From positions 186,001 through 250,000 of the forward strand of contig JAFKFM010000008.1 in assembly GCA_017308135.1 (NCBI GenBank): a DNA stretch of 64,000 nucleotides, in the 5' to 3' direction. Each line of letters begins with the position of its first letter. Position 1 is the first letter of the stretch. The notes under the pieces were generated by a model. The model saw only the letters and a program-made list of their open reading frames with translations, did no database searches and was not told where the DNA came from. The position numbers and the translations under genes are program-made. Source of the DNA: Alphaproteobacteria bacterium (GTDB lineage: Bacteria; Pseudomonadota; Alphaproteobacteria; CACIAM-22H2). Below, in pieces: positions 55,195 to 63,000 of this stretch.

Positions 55195-56043
55195 ATGACG
55201 ATCGAAACCGCAGCCGAGTTCGAAGCCGATCCCGAGCGCCGCCAAGCGGCGCCCGAGGCCGATGGCTTGCTCGTCGTCAATCTCGGCGCGTTCGACGGGC
55301 CGCTCGACCTGCTGCTGTCGCTCGCGCGCGATCAGAAGGTCGATCTCGCCAAGCTGTCGATCCTGGCGCTGGCCGAGCAGTATCTGACCTATATCGCCGA
55401 AGCCAAGCGCCTGCGCTTGGAAGTCGCCGCCGATTATCTGGTCATGGCGGCGTGGCTCGCGTTCCTCAAATCGAAGCTGCTGCTGCCGCCGGAGCCGACG
55501 GAACCCGAGCCCGAGCCCACGGCCGCGCAGATGGAAGCCGCGCTGCGCTACCAGCTCCAGCGCCTGCAGGCCATGCAGGAAGCCGGGGCGGGCATGATGG
55601 CGCGCGCCCAGCTTGGCCGCGACACGTTCGTGCGCGGCATTCCCGAAGGCGCGCCCGTCTCGACGACCGAGACCTGGGACGTGCGCCTGATCGACGTGCT
55701 CAAGGCCTATGCCGATTACCGCAAGCGCACCGACAAGCCGGTGCTGCGCATCGTGGCGACCGAGCTCGACACGATGGATGCGGCGATCGAACGCCTGTCG
55801 CGCATGCTGGGCGACATGGCGATCCCCGAATGGACGACGCTCCAGAACTTCCTGCCGCCCGACATCGCGGCAGGAACGATCGGACGCTCCTATGTGGCAG
55901 CCACGCTTGCCGCCACGCTTGAACTCGTGCGGACCGGCAGATTGCAGATCCGGCAGGAAGGCAACTTCCAGCCGATCTTCGTGCGCCGCCCGCCCGAAAA
56001 CCCCGTTTCCGAATTTCCCGCCGACCGTACGGTGCCGCAATGA
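55195..56043 (+). CDS. scpA: segregation and condensation protein A
   Basis: A 282-residue kleisin that with ScpB and SMC forms the condensin that organizes chromosomes. It has the SMC-binding DGPLDLLLSLARDQKVDLAK and the C-terminal winged-helix domain near residues 210-265. Two starts are possible. The ATG at 55108 lies in a strong inverted repeat; the ATG at 55195 gives a normal family length, so I chose it, with moderate certainty. It overlaps scpB by four bases. Confidence 0.9.
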   Translation: MTIETAAEFEADPERRQAAPEADGLLVVNLGAFDGPLDLLLSLARDQKVDLAKLSILALAEQYLTYIAEAKRLRLEVAADYLVMAAWLAFLKSKLLLPPEPTEPEPEPTAAQMEAALRYQLQRLQAMQEAGAGMMARAQLGRDTFVRGIPEGAPVSTTETWDVRLIDVLKAYADYRKRTDKPVLRIVATELDTMDAAIERLSRMLGDMAIPEWTTLQNFLPPDIAAGTIGRSYVAATLAATLELVRTGRLQIRQEGNFQPIFVRRPPENPVSEFPADRTVPQ

Positions 56044-57254
56044 GTAAAAGCGCCCGCAAAGCCCGCCGCGAAGCCGCAGCCCAGGAAGCCGCCGAAGCGG
56101 CCGCCGCTGCCGCACAGGGCGAAGCGCAGATCGTCGAATTGACCGTCGTTGAGGAAACGGCCGTCGTTGAAGAAATCGCGATCGTCGAGGAGACGACCAC
56201 GAGCGACGAACCCGTCGAGACGCAAGCCGCCGAGGAAACGCCGGCGGAAGAAATCGCGCCGGATGCGGCCGTCGCGGTCGACGGCGAAGCCGCCCCGGTG
56301 GAAGACGCCGCCGCAATCGTCGAATTGCCGCCCGAGGAATTGCGCGCGCAGGCGATGCGCGTCGTCGAAGCGATGATCTTCGCGTCGTCCGAGGCGTTGT
56401 CGGTCAAGGAAATCGCCAAGCGTCTGCCCAAGGGCGTGGACGTGCCGGGGATCGTCGCGGAAATCGAAACGCATTACGCGGCGCGCGGCGTCAATCTCGT
56501 GCGTGTGGCGGGCAAGCTCGCCTTCCGCACGGCGTCGGACGTGGCCGAGAAGCTGAAGATCGAGCGCGTCGTCGCGCGCAAGCTGTCGAAGGCGGCGACC
56601 GAAACGCTGGCGATCGTCGCCTATCAGACCGCCGAGGGCCGCCCCGTCACGCGCGCGGAGATCGAAGAAATCCGCGGCGTCGCGCTGTCCAAGGGCACGC
56701 TCGAAATCCTGATGGAAGCGGAGTTCGTGCAGCCCAAGGGCCATCGCGAAACGCCGGGCCGCCCCGTCACCTACGCGACGACCGACAAGTTCCTGGAGCA
56801 TTTCGGCCTCGACAGCATCAAGGCGCTGCCGGGCTTGAAGGAACTGCGCGAGCTGGGCTTGCTCGATACGCGTCCGGCCGTCAGCGCCTATAGCGAAGAC
56901 GGCGGCCTCGCCGAGCCGCCCACGATGGGCGAAGCGGCCGAGGAGGAGGAGGGCCCGATCGACGAGCGCGAAATGGCGCCCGAAGATCGCCCGTCCGCCG
57001 AGATCGTCGAATTGCATGCGGGCACGGATTCCGAAACGGCCGAAGCCGATGCGGAAACCGCGACCGAAGAAGCCGCCGTCGAAGAAGACTCCGACGCCGT
57101 CGATGACGACGTGGAAGACGATGACGACGACGAGAGCGAATTCGAAGACGACGACGAGGACGACGAGGATTTCGACGATGAAGAATCGTCGGGGGAAGAA
57201 TCGTCGGACGAAACCCCGGTCGATGACGAAGACCGAGAGCGTAAGCCGGAGTAG
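56040..57254 (+). CDS. scpB: segregation and condensation protein B with acidic extensions
   Basis: A 404-residue protein. The ScpB core spans about residues 101-280 as two winged-helix domains with RVVEAMIFASSEALSVKEIA and ETLAIVAYQTAEGRPVTRAEI. It is flanked by an Ala/Glu/Val-rich N-terminal part of 100 residues and a C-terminal tail of about 115 residues with long Asp/Glu runs, including DDDVEDDDDDESE. The usual ScpB has about 200-250 residues. The extensions look disordered; their role is unknown. It overlaps scpA by ATGA. Confidence 0.93.
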   Translation: MSKSARKARREAAAQEAAEAAAAAAQGEAQIVELTVVEETAVVEEIAIVEETTTSDEPVETQAAEETPAEEIAPDAAVAVDGEAAPVEDAAAIVELPPEELRAQAMRVVEAMIFASSEALSVKEIAKRLPKGVDVPGIVAEIETHYAARGVNLVRVAGKLAFRTASDVAEKLKIERVVARKLSKAATETLAIVAYQTAEGRPVTRAEIEEIRGVALSKGTLEILMEAEFVQPKGHRETPGRPVTYATTDKFLEHFGLDSIKALPGLKELRELGLLDTRPAVSAYSEDGGLAEPPTMGEAAEEEEGPIDEREMAPEDRPSAEIVELHAGTDSETAEADAETATEEAAVEEDSDAVDDDVEDDDDDESEFEDDDEDDEDFDDEESSGEESSDETPVDDEDRERKPE

Positions 57255-57269
57255 TCCTTCGTCGCCATA

Positions 57270-57290
57270 AGTTGCGAGAGCTTCGCAACT
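57270..57290. repeat. perfect inverted repeat before the ABC ATPase gene
   Basis: AGTTGCGA and TCGCAACT (57270-57277 and 57283-57290) flank a five-base spacer, a perfect eight-base inverted repeat. It ends 16 bases before the ATG of the ABC ATPase gene and starts 15 bases after the scpB stop. It may be an operator or a terminator. It fits none of the alphaproteobacterial iron-regulator sites I know. Confidence 0.55.
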
Positions 57291-57306
57291 ATCATAGTTT
57301 CCGTCG

Positions 57307-58410
57307 ATGGACGGAAATACGGCGAAACTCGATCTGCCCGGCCTGCATCTGCGGGACATTTCCCACGCCTTTGGCGCGCGCCGGGCGGTCGATCGCGTGA
57401 CATTGTCGGTCGCCCCGGGCGATCTCGTTTGTCTGCTCGGGCCTTCCGGCTGCGGGAAGACGACGTTGCTGCGTTTGGCGGCGGGGCTCGAAACGCTGCA
57501 AGCGGGCAGCGTGGCGCTCGACGGCCGCGTGCTCGCCATGCCCGGCCGCGCAATTCCGCCCGAAGCGCGCGGCATCGGACTTGTGTTTCAGGATTACGCG
57601 CTGTTCCCGCATCTCGATGTCGCGGGCAATGTCGCTTTCGGCATCGGCGCGTTGCCGGCCAAGGAACGCGAGGCGCGCGTGGCCGAAACCCTCGCGCAAG
57701 TCGGCATGCTCGATTACGCGAAAGCCTGGCCGCATGAATTGTCCGGCGGGCAGCAGCAGCGCGTGGCGCTGGCGCGCGCCTTGGCGCCCAAACCCCGCGT
57801 GGTGCTGATGGACGAACCGTTCTCCGGTCTCGATTCACGTCTGCGCGAAACGATCCGCGACGACACGCTGCATGTGTTGAAGGAAAGTGGTGCTGCGACG
57901 CTGATGGTCACGCACGATCCGGAGGAAGCGATGTTCATGGCCGACCGGATCGCGGTGATGCGCGACGGCCGCATCGAACAATTCGCGGCCCCCGATCGCG
58001 TTTACGGCGAACCCGCCAGCGCCTTCGTCGCGCATTTCTTCGGCCAGGTGAACGAATGGGTCGGCCATGTCGCGGGCGGCAAAGTCGCCACACCGTTCGG
58101 CGCGGTCGATGCGGCGGGGCACGCGGACGGCGCGAAAGTGCGCGTGTTGATCCGCCCCGAAGCGCTGAAGCTATCGCGCATCGCCGACAACGCGGCAGAA
58201 CCCGCGTGCGTCGCCAAGGTGATCGCCGCGCGGCTGCTGGGCCGTTCGTCGTGGGTGCATTTATGCTTGGGACGCACGCAAAAACCCGATGCGCATCTGC
58301 ATTTCCACGCCCGCGTCCCCGGCCGTTTTCTGCCGGCGGAGGGGGAAGTGCTGGCGGTCGCGCTCGATCCGCGCGAGGCCTTTATCTTCGCCGCCGACGT
58401 TCCTAACTAA
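57307..58410 (+). CDS. ABC transporter ATPase (FbpC/PotA-like)
   Basis: A 367-residue ATPase with all motifs: Walker A GPSGCGKTTLL, Q-loop QDYALFPHL, signature LSGGQQQRV, Walker B VVLMDEPFSGLD and VTHDPEEA. The C-terminal ~130 residues form a TOBE-type regulatory domain. The motifs resemble iron(III)/putrescine/sulfate importers. No permease or binding protein is next to it, so it is an orphan here. It sits between scpB and tatA, where related genomes usually have no such gene. An inverted repeat precedes it. Confidence 0.9.
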   Translation: MDGNTAKLDLPGLHLRDISHAFGARRAVDRVTLSVAPGDLVCLLGPSGCGKTTLLRLAAGLETLQAGSVALDGRVLAMPGRAIPPEARGIGLVFQDYALFPHLDVAGNVAFGIGALPAKEREARVAETLAQVGMLDYAKAWPHELSGGQQQRVALARALAPKPRVVLMDEPFSGLDSRLRETIRDDTLHVLKESGAATLMVTHDPEEAMFMADRIAVMRDGRIEQFAAPDRVYGEPASAFVAHFFGQVNEWVGHVAGGKVATPFGAVDAAGHADGAKVRVLIRPEALKLSRIADNAAEPACVAKVIAARLLGRSSWVHLCLGRTQKPDAHLHFHARVPGRFLPAEGEVLAVALDPREAFIFAADVPN

Positions 58411-58557
58411 TTGACTTAAGGCACGTAAGGAACGTTGCGGGCGGCGTCGCACTCGGCCATACTCCGCCCCTCATTTGGACCCTGGCGCGCCCGGAACCCT
58501 AGTTCCATCAGCGCGTTAGCGGCCGGAACTCAACCTCTCCACCACGGGAGCGAAGCG

Positions 58558-58791
58558 ATGGGTATGACGAGCATTTGGCACTGGCTGATCCTGCTGGTGG
58601 TCGTGCTGTTGCTGTTCGGCGCGGGCAAGATCCCCAAGCTGATGGGCGACGTCGCGGGCGGCATCAAGGCGTTCAAGAAGGGCATGAAGGAAGACGAGGG
58701 CGAGAAATCCGACGCCGCGTCCACGCCGGCCCCGCAAGTGACCGGCCAGACGACGACTACGACCGAAGCCTCCGACAAGTCGAAGGTCTGA
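58558..58791 (+). CDS. tatA: twin-arginine translocase subunit TatA
   Basis: A 77-residue protein with one N-terminal helix (about 5-20, [16 protein letters not shown]), the [22 protein letters not shown] motif and a polar tail. It forms the pore-like oligomer of the Tat system for folded proteins. GGGAG precedes the ATG. The 147-base gap upstream, after the ABC gene, should hold the tatABC promoter; I see no clear motif in it. Confidence 0.95.
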   Translation: MGMTSIWHWLILLVVVLLLFGAGKIPKLMGDVAGGIKAFKKGMKEDEGEKSDAASTPAPQVTGQTTTTTEASDKSKV

Positions 58792-58831
58792 TCCGCGACG
58801 ACCACGGCGCCGGTACGAGGCGGGGGACGAC

Positions 58832-59305
58832 ATGCTCGATCTGAGCTGGGGCGAGATCATGATCATCGGCGCGGTCGCCGTGATCTTCATCGGCCCGAAG
58901 GAACTGCCGGGCGCGTTGCGGACCGTGGGCAAGTTCGTGGGCAAAGCGCGCATGATGGCGCGCGAGTTCCAGAACAACGTCGACGACATGGTCCGCGAGG
59001 CCGAACTCGAAGAGGTCAAGAAGCAGGTCACCAAGGCGACCGATTTCGCGACCGGCGGCATCGCGGGCGCCATCAAGAACGCGGTCGATCCCAAGGGCGA
59101 ACTCGAAAAGGCGATGCAAGCACCCGACCTGGGCACGCTTGGCGCCGAAACGCCCAAGCCCGCCGATCCGGCACCGGCGCCCGCGACGACGCCCGCCGCC
59201 GTGACGTCCGAACCCGCACCCGCTTTGCCGGCACCCGCCGCGACGCCCGCAGCAGCACCGGCACCGGAACAACCGGCGGCCGTTCCCGCCACCAAACAGG
59301 CTTAG
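58832..59305 (+). CDS. tatB: Tat receptor subunit TatB
   Basis: A 157-residue protein with one N-terminal helix. It opens MLDLSWGEIMIIGAVAVIFI, has the GPKELPGALRTVGKFVGKAR hinge and amphipathic helix, and a long Ala/Pro-rich tail from about residue 95. It binds Tat signal peptides with TatC. It lies 40 bases after tatA and 10 before tatC. Confidence 0.95.
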   Translation: MLDLSWGEIMIIGAVAVIFIGPKELPGALRTVGKFVGKARMMAREFQNNVDDMVREAELEEVKKQVTKATDFATGGIAGAIKNAVDPKGELEKAMQAPDLGTLGAETPKPADPAPAPATTPAAVTSEPAPALPAPAATPAAAPAPEQPAAVPATKQA

Positions 59306-59315
59306 GCTTCGTGTC

Positions 59316-60260
59316 TTGAGCAGCACCGACGATATCGAAGACAAGAAGATGCCGCTGATGGAGCATCTGGTCGAGCTGCGCACGCGGCTGCTCTATTCGA
59401 TCGTCGCGTTCATCGCCGCTTTTGGCGTCGCTTATTATTTCCACCAGCCGATCTTCAACTTCCTGGTGACACCGCTGAACCATGTGTTCGAAGGCCAGGC
59501 AGGCCGGCGGATGATCTTCACCGCACCCACGGAAGCCTTCTTCACCTATATCAAGGTCGCGTTCTTCACGGCTTGCGCGTTGTCCTTCCCGGTGGTCGCC
59601 AATCAGGTTTGGCTGTTCGTCGCCCCGGGCCTCTACCGGAAGGAAAAGAACGCGTTCCTGCCGTTCATCGTCGCCACACCGGTGATGTTCGGGATCGGCG
59701 CGGGGCTGCTTTATTACTTCGTGCTGCCCGTCGCGTTGAAATTCTTCACCAGCTTCGAATTGCCCGCCGCCGAAGGCCAATTGCCGATCCAGCTCGAAGC
59801 GAAGATGAGCGAGTATCTCTCGCTCGTTATGGCGTTGATCTTCGCCTTCGGCGTCAGCTTCGAATTGCCGGTGCTGCTGCTGTTGCTGGTGCGCGTCGGG
59901 CTGGTTTCGGCCGAAACGCTGGCCGGCAAGCGGCGCTATGCCGTGGTCGGCTGCGTCGCGTTCGCGGGCGTCGTCACGCCGCCGGACGTATTCAGCCAGC
60001 TGTCGCTCGCCATCCCGATGTATCTGCTCTACGAAGCGTCGGTGTGGATCGGGCGCTGGATCGAAAAGGGCAAGGCCGAGCGCGAAGCGGCGGAAGCCGC
60101 CGCCGAAGCGGCCGAAAACGGCGAAACGCCCTCGTCGCCCGCACCGTCGGCGCCGCCCAGTGCCGCACCCGCCGCGGCGGCTGCGACGGCGGCCGTGGTC
60201 GAAACGTCCGCGACGGGCACGACGCCGCCCGGCGAAACCGACTTCAACCAGTCACGTTAA
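59316..60260 (+). CDS. tatC: Tat core subunit TatC
   Basis: A 314-residue membrane protein with six helices. The N-terminal MEHLVELRTRLL contains the glutamate that reads the twin-arginine signal, and APTEAFFTYIKVAFFTA and VVTPPDVFSQLSLAIPMYLLYE are conserved. An Ala/Pro-rich tail of about 65 residues follows the last helix. The start is TTG; an ATG eleven codons on (MPLMEHL) is a possible alternative. Confidence 0.95.
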   Translation: MSSTDDIEDKKMPLMEHLVELRTRLLYSIVAFIAAFGVAYYFHQPIFNFLVTPLNHVFEGQAGRRMIFTAPTEAFFTYIKVAFFTACALSFPVVANQVWLFVAPGLYRKEKNAFLPFIVATPVMFGIGAGLLYYFVLPVALKFFTSFELPAAEGQLPIQLEAKMSEYLSLVMALIFAFGVSFELPVLLLLLVRVGLVSAETLAGKRRYAVVGCVAFAGVVTPPDVFSQLSLAIPMYLLYEASVWIGRWIEKGKAEREAAEAAAEAAENGETPSSPAPSAPPSAAPAAAAATAAVVETSATGTTPPGETDFNQSR

Positions 60261-60269
60261 GCGGCGTTC

Positions 60270-60283
60270 CGCGTTCGAACGCG
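60270..60283. repeat. 14-base palindrome before the enolase-superfamily gene
   Basis: CGCGTTCGAACGCG is a perfect palindrome centred on TTCGAA. It lies nine bases after the tatC stop and 23 bases before the next ATG. A length of 14 is notable even in GC-rich sequence. It could be an operator or part of a tatC terminator. Confidence 0.45.
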
Positions 60284-60305
60284 CGGCGATAGGGAAGATA
60301 AGCCG

Positions 60306-61424
60306 ATGCGGATCGTCGCCGTCGAGCCGTTCATCGCCCATTGCCCGATCCAGCAAGGCTCGATCCGGGATTCGACGCACAGCATCACCCATTGGGGCGT
60401 CGTCGGCTGCGTGATCCGCACGGACGACGGGCGCGAAGGCTGGGGCTTCACCGGCACGCATGCGCATCTGCCGTCGGATCGCTTGGTCACGTCGTGCATC
60501 CGCGATTGCTACGCCGATCTGCTGATCGGGGAGGACGCGATGGATGGCGATCGCTTGTGGCGCAAGCTCGCGCGTTATCCCGCCGTGCAATGGGTGGGGC
60601 GCGCCGGTATCACGCATATCGCGCTCGCGGCCGTGGATATCGCGCTGTGGGATTTGCGCGCCAAAAAGGCGGGCGTGCCGCTGTGGAAATTGCTCGGCGG
60701 CGCCACCAAGCCGAAGCTCGAAGCCTACAACACCGATATCGGCTGGCTGTCGATCCCGCTGCCCGAAATGCTCGATCTGTGCAAAGCCGCGATCGAGCGC
60801 GACGGGTTCCGGCGGATCAAAATCAAAGTCGGGCACGACGATCCGACGGTCGATTTGAAGCGCCTGGAAGCGGTGCGCCGACTGATCGGACCCTCGGTGA
60901 CGATGGCGATCGACGGCAACGGCAAATGGGATCTGCCGACGTGCCTGCGCTTTTGCCGCGCGGCCGAAGCGCTCGACATTTTCTGGTTCGAGGAACCGCT
61001 CTGGTACGACGACATCGCCGGGCATGCCGCTCTCGCGCGCGCCACCAGCATTCCCGTGGCCCTGGGCGAGCAGATCTACACCGCCGAAGCCTTCGAGCAA
61101 TTCATGGGGCAGGGGGCGGTGCATTACGTGCAGCCCGACGTCACGCGGCTTGCCGGCATCACCGAATATATCCGCGTGGCCGATGCGGCGCATGGACGGC
61201 GTCTGCCTGTCTGCGCGCATGCCGGCGACATGACGCAGGTACATGTGCATCTGGCGTGGTGGCATCCGGCGTCGACGATGCTCGAATACATTCCCTGGAT
61301 CCGCGAATGGTTCGCCGAGCCGATCGCGGTCGAAGGCGGGAACTACAAGCTGCCGCAAATGCCGGGGGCGGGCACCACGATGCGAGCGGGCGCGCTGGAC
61401 CGGGTCGGCCGGCCGCTCGGCTAA
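60306..61424 (+). CDS. enolase-superfamily enzyme (mandelate racemase/muconate lactonizing type)
   Basis: A 372-residue barrel enzyme. It has the general base motif IKIKVG, metal ligands in [15 protein letters not shown] and LGEQIY, and a histidine in [14 protein letters not shown]. The K-x-K plus His arrangement is like the mandelate racemase group, which acts on acid sugars or related carboxylates. The substrate cannot be told from these motifs. It occupies the place between tatC and surE where many alphaproteobacteria have serS. A 14-base palindrome lies 23 bases upstream. Confidence 0.88.
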   Translation: MRIVAVEPFIAHCPIQQGSIRDSTHSITHWGVVGCVIRTDDGREGWGFTGTHAHLPSDRLVTSCIRDCYADLLIGEDAMDGDRLWRKLARYPAVQWVGRAGITHIALAAVDIALWDLRAKKAGVPLWKLLGGATKPKLEAYNTDIGWLSIPLPEMLDLCKAAIERDGFRRIKIKVGHDDPTVDLKRLEAVRRLIGPSVTMAIDGNGKWDLPTCLRFCRAAEALDIFWFEEPLWYDDIAGHAALARATSIPVALGEQIYTAEAFEQFMGQGAVHYVQPDVTRLAGITEYIRVADAAHGRRLPVCAHAGDMTQVHVHLAWWHPASTMLEYIPWIREWFAEPIAVEGGNYKLPQMPGAGTTMRAGALDRVGRPLG

Positions 61425-61535
61425 GCGCTTGAAAAGGATTCGCTTCCGGCGATCTGTGGACGCGTCGCGAAGCGCTCACGTATAAACTCGGAGTCGCGCC
61501 TCGTTCCGGCATTTTTCCCGCGCGACCGAGGGGCC

Positions 61536-62354
61536 ATGTTCGGCAAACCGATCGATCCCGCCACGGCGCGCATTCTTGTCGTCAACGACGACGGCTATCG
61601 CGCGACCGGCATCGGCCTGTTGGAGAAAGTCGCGCGCCAGCTTTCGCGCGACGTGTGGGTCGTCGCCCCGGAAACCGAACAAAGCGCCGTCAGCCATTCC
61701 TTGACGATCCGCCGGCCGTTGCGCGTGCGCAAGCTGAAGGGCAATCGCTACGCGGTCGACGGCACGCCGACCGATTGCGTGATGCTCGCGGTCCAGGAAA
61801 TCATGAAGGACAAGCCGCCCACGCTATGCCTGTCGGGCATCAATCGCGGCGGCAATCTGGGCGACGACGTGACCTATTCGGGCACCATCGCCGCGGCGAT
61901 GGAAGCGACCATTCTGGGCGTGCCGTCGATCGCGCTGTCGCAGGTTTTGACCGCCCCGCATCCGGTGAAATGGGCGACGGCCGAGCACCATGCCGAGACG
62001 ACGATCCGTCATATCCTGAAACTCGGCTGGCCGGCGGAAACGCTGATCAATGTCAATTTTCCCGATGTACCCGCGGCCAATGTGCGTGGCGTCGCCGCCG
62101 CGCGCCAAGGCCGCTACAAAACCGGCGACGAGATCGTGCGCAATCTGGATCCGCGCGGCGAACCGTATTTTTGGATCGGTGCGGCGCGGCGCGGTCACGA
62201 CACGCGCGCCGGCACCGATATCCATTCCTGCGATCGCGGTTGGATTTCGGTCACGCCGATCTTCCTCGATCTCACGCACAAAGCGACATTGAAACGGTTT
62301 TCCGCGTCTTTAACCAAGGCATCGACCCAGGCTTCGAAAGGCCGTCGCGCATGA
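61536..62354 (+). CDS. surE: 5'-nucleotidase SurE
   Basis: A 272-residue phosphatase for nucleoside monophosphates, also linked to survival. The metal motif is ILVVNDDGYRATG, followed by SAVSHSLTI and SGINRGGNLGDDVTYSGTIA. The C-terminal part adds a Ser/Lys-rich end. The ATG follows a gap of 111 bases. It overlaps pcm by ATGA. Confidence 0.96.
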   Translation: MFGKPIDPATARILVVNDDGYRATGIGLLEKVARQLSRDVWVVAPETEQSAVSHSLTIRRPLRVRKLKGNRYAVDGTPTDCVMLAVQEIMKDKPPTLCLSGINRGGNLGDDVTYSGTIAAAMEATILGVPSIALSQVLTAPHPVKWATAEHHAETTIRHILKLGWPAETLINVNFPDVPAANVRGVAAARQGRYKTGDEIVRNLDPRGEPYFWIGAARRGHDTRAGTDIHSCDRGWISVTPIFLDLTHKATLKRFSASLTKASTQASKGRRA

Positions 62355-62986
62355 GCACGCCCAACCACAAGATCCGACTGGTGATGGAGTTGCGCGCGGC
62401 CGGCGTGGCCGACGTGGGCGTTCTCGCCGCGATCGAACGCACGCCGCGCGAAGTTTTCGTGCCGCCGACCTTCCGCGACCGCGCCTACGAGGACGCGGCT
62501 TTGCCCATCGGGCATGCGCAAACCTTGTCGCGGCCGTCGGTCGTCGGATTGATGAGCCAGGCCCTGGAGGCGGGGCCGCGCATGAAGGTCTTGGAGATCG
62601 GCACGGGTTCGGGTTACCAAACTTGCGTGCTCGCGCGCATGGTGCGCCGAGTCTACACGATCGAGCGGCATCGCGAATTGATGGTCCTGGCCGAAGAGCG
62701 GTTCAAAGCGTTGCGCGTCCACAACGTCGTCACCAAATTCGGGGACGGCTGGGCGGGCTGGCGCGAGCAAGCGCCCTTCGAACGGATTATCGTCACGGCA
62801 GCGCCTTCGGATATTCCCGGGGCGCTGGTCGATCAACTCGCCGAAGGCGGCGTGATGATCCTGCCCGTGGGGCGCGAGAAGCGCACCCAGGCACTCGTGC
62901 GTTTGCGCAAGCTCGACGGCCGGACGACCATCGAGGAACTCGACGCGGTACGCTTCGTTCCGATGGTGGCCGGCCTGCCGAATTAG
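62351..62986 (+). CDS. pcm: protein-L-isoaspartate O-methyltransferase
   Basis: A 211-residue SAM-dependent repair enzyme for isomerized aspartate. It has YEDAALPIGHAQTLSRPSVV, a substrate motif of the family, and VLEIGTGSGYQTCVLA for SAM. The surE-pcm coupling is conserved in Proteobacteria. The NlpD-like gene starts 14 bases later. Confidence 0.96.
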   Translation: MSTPNHKIRLVMELRAAGVADVGVLAAIERTPREVFVPPTFRDRAYEDAALPIGHAQTLSRPSVVGLMSQALEAGPRMKVLEIGTGSGYQTCVLARMVRRVYTIERHRELMVLAEERFKALRVHNVVTKFGDGWAGWREQAPFERIIVTAAPSDIPGALVDQLAEGGVMILPVGREKRTQALVRLRKLDGRTTIEELDAVRFVPMVAGLPN

Positions 62987-63000
62987 AAGGCGCGGGGCCG

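Noticed and set aside
53193-55280. A 695-codon open frame on the minus strand
   Set aside because: It lies opposite the SPOR gene, nagZ and the start of scpA. It has no recognisable motif and its composition mirrors the complement of real genes.
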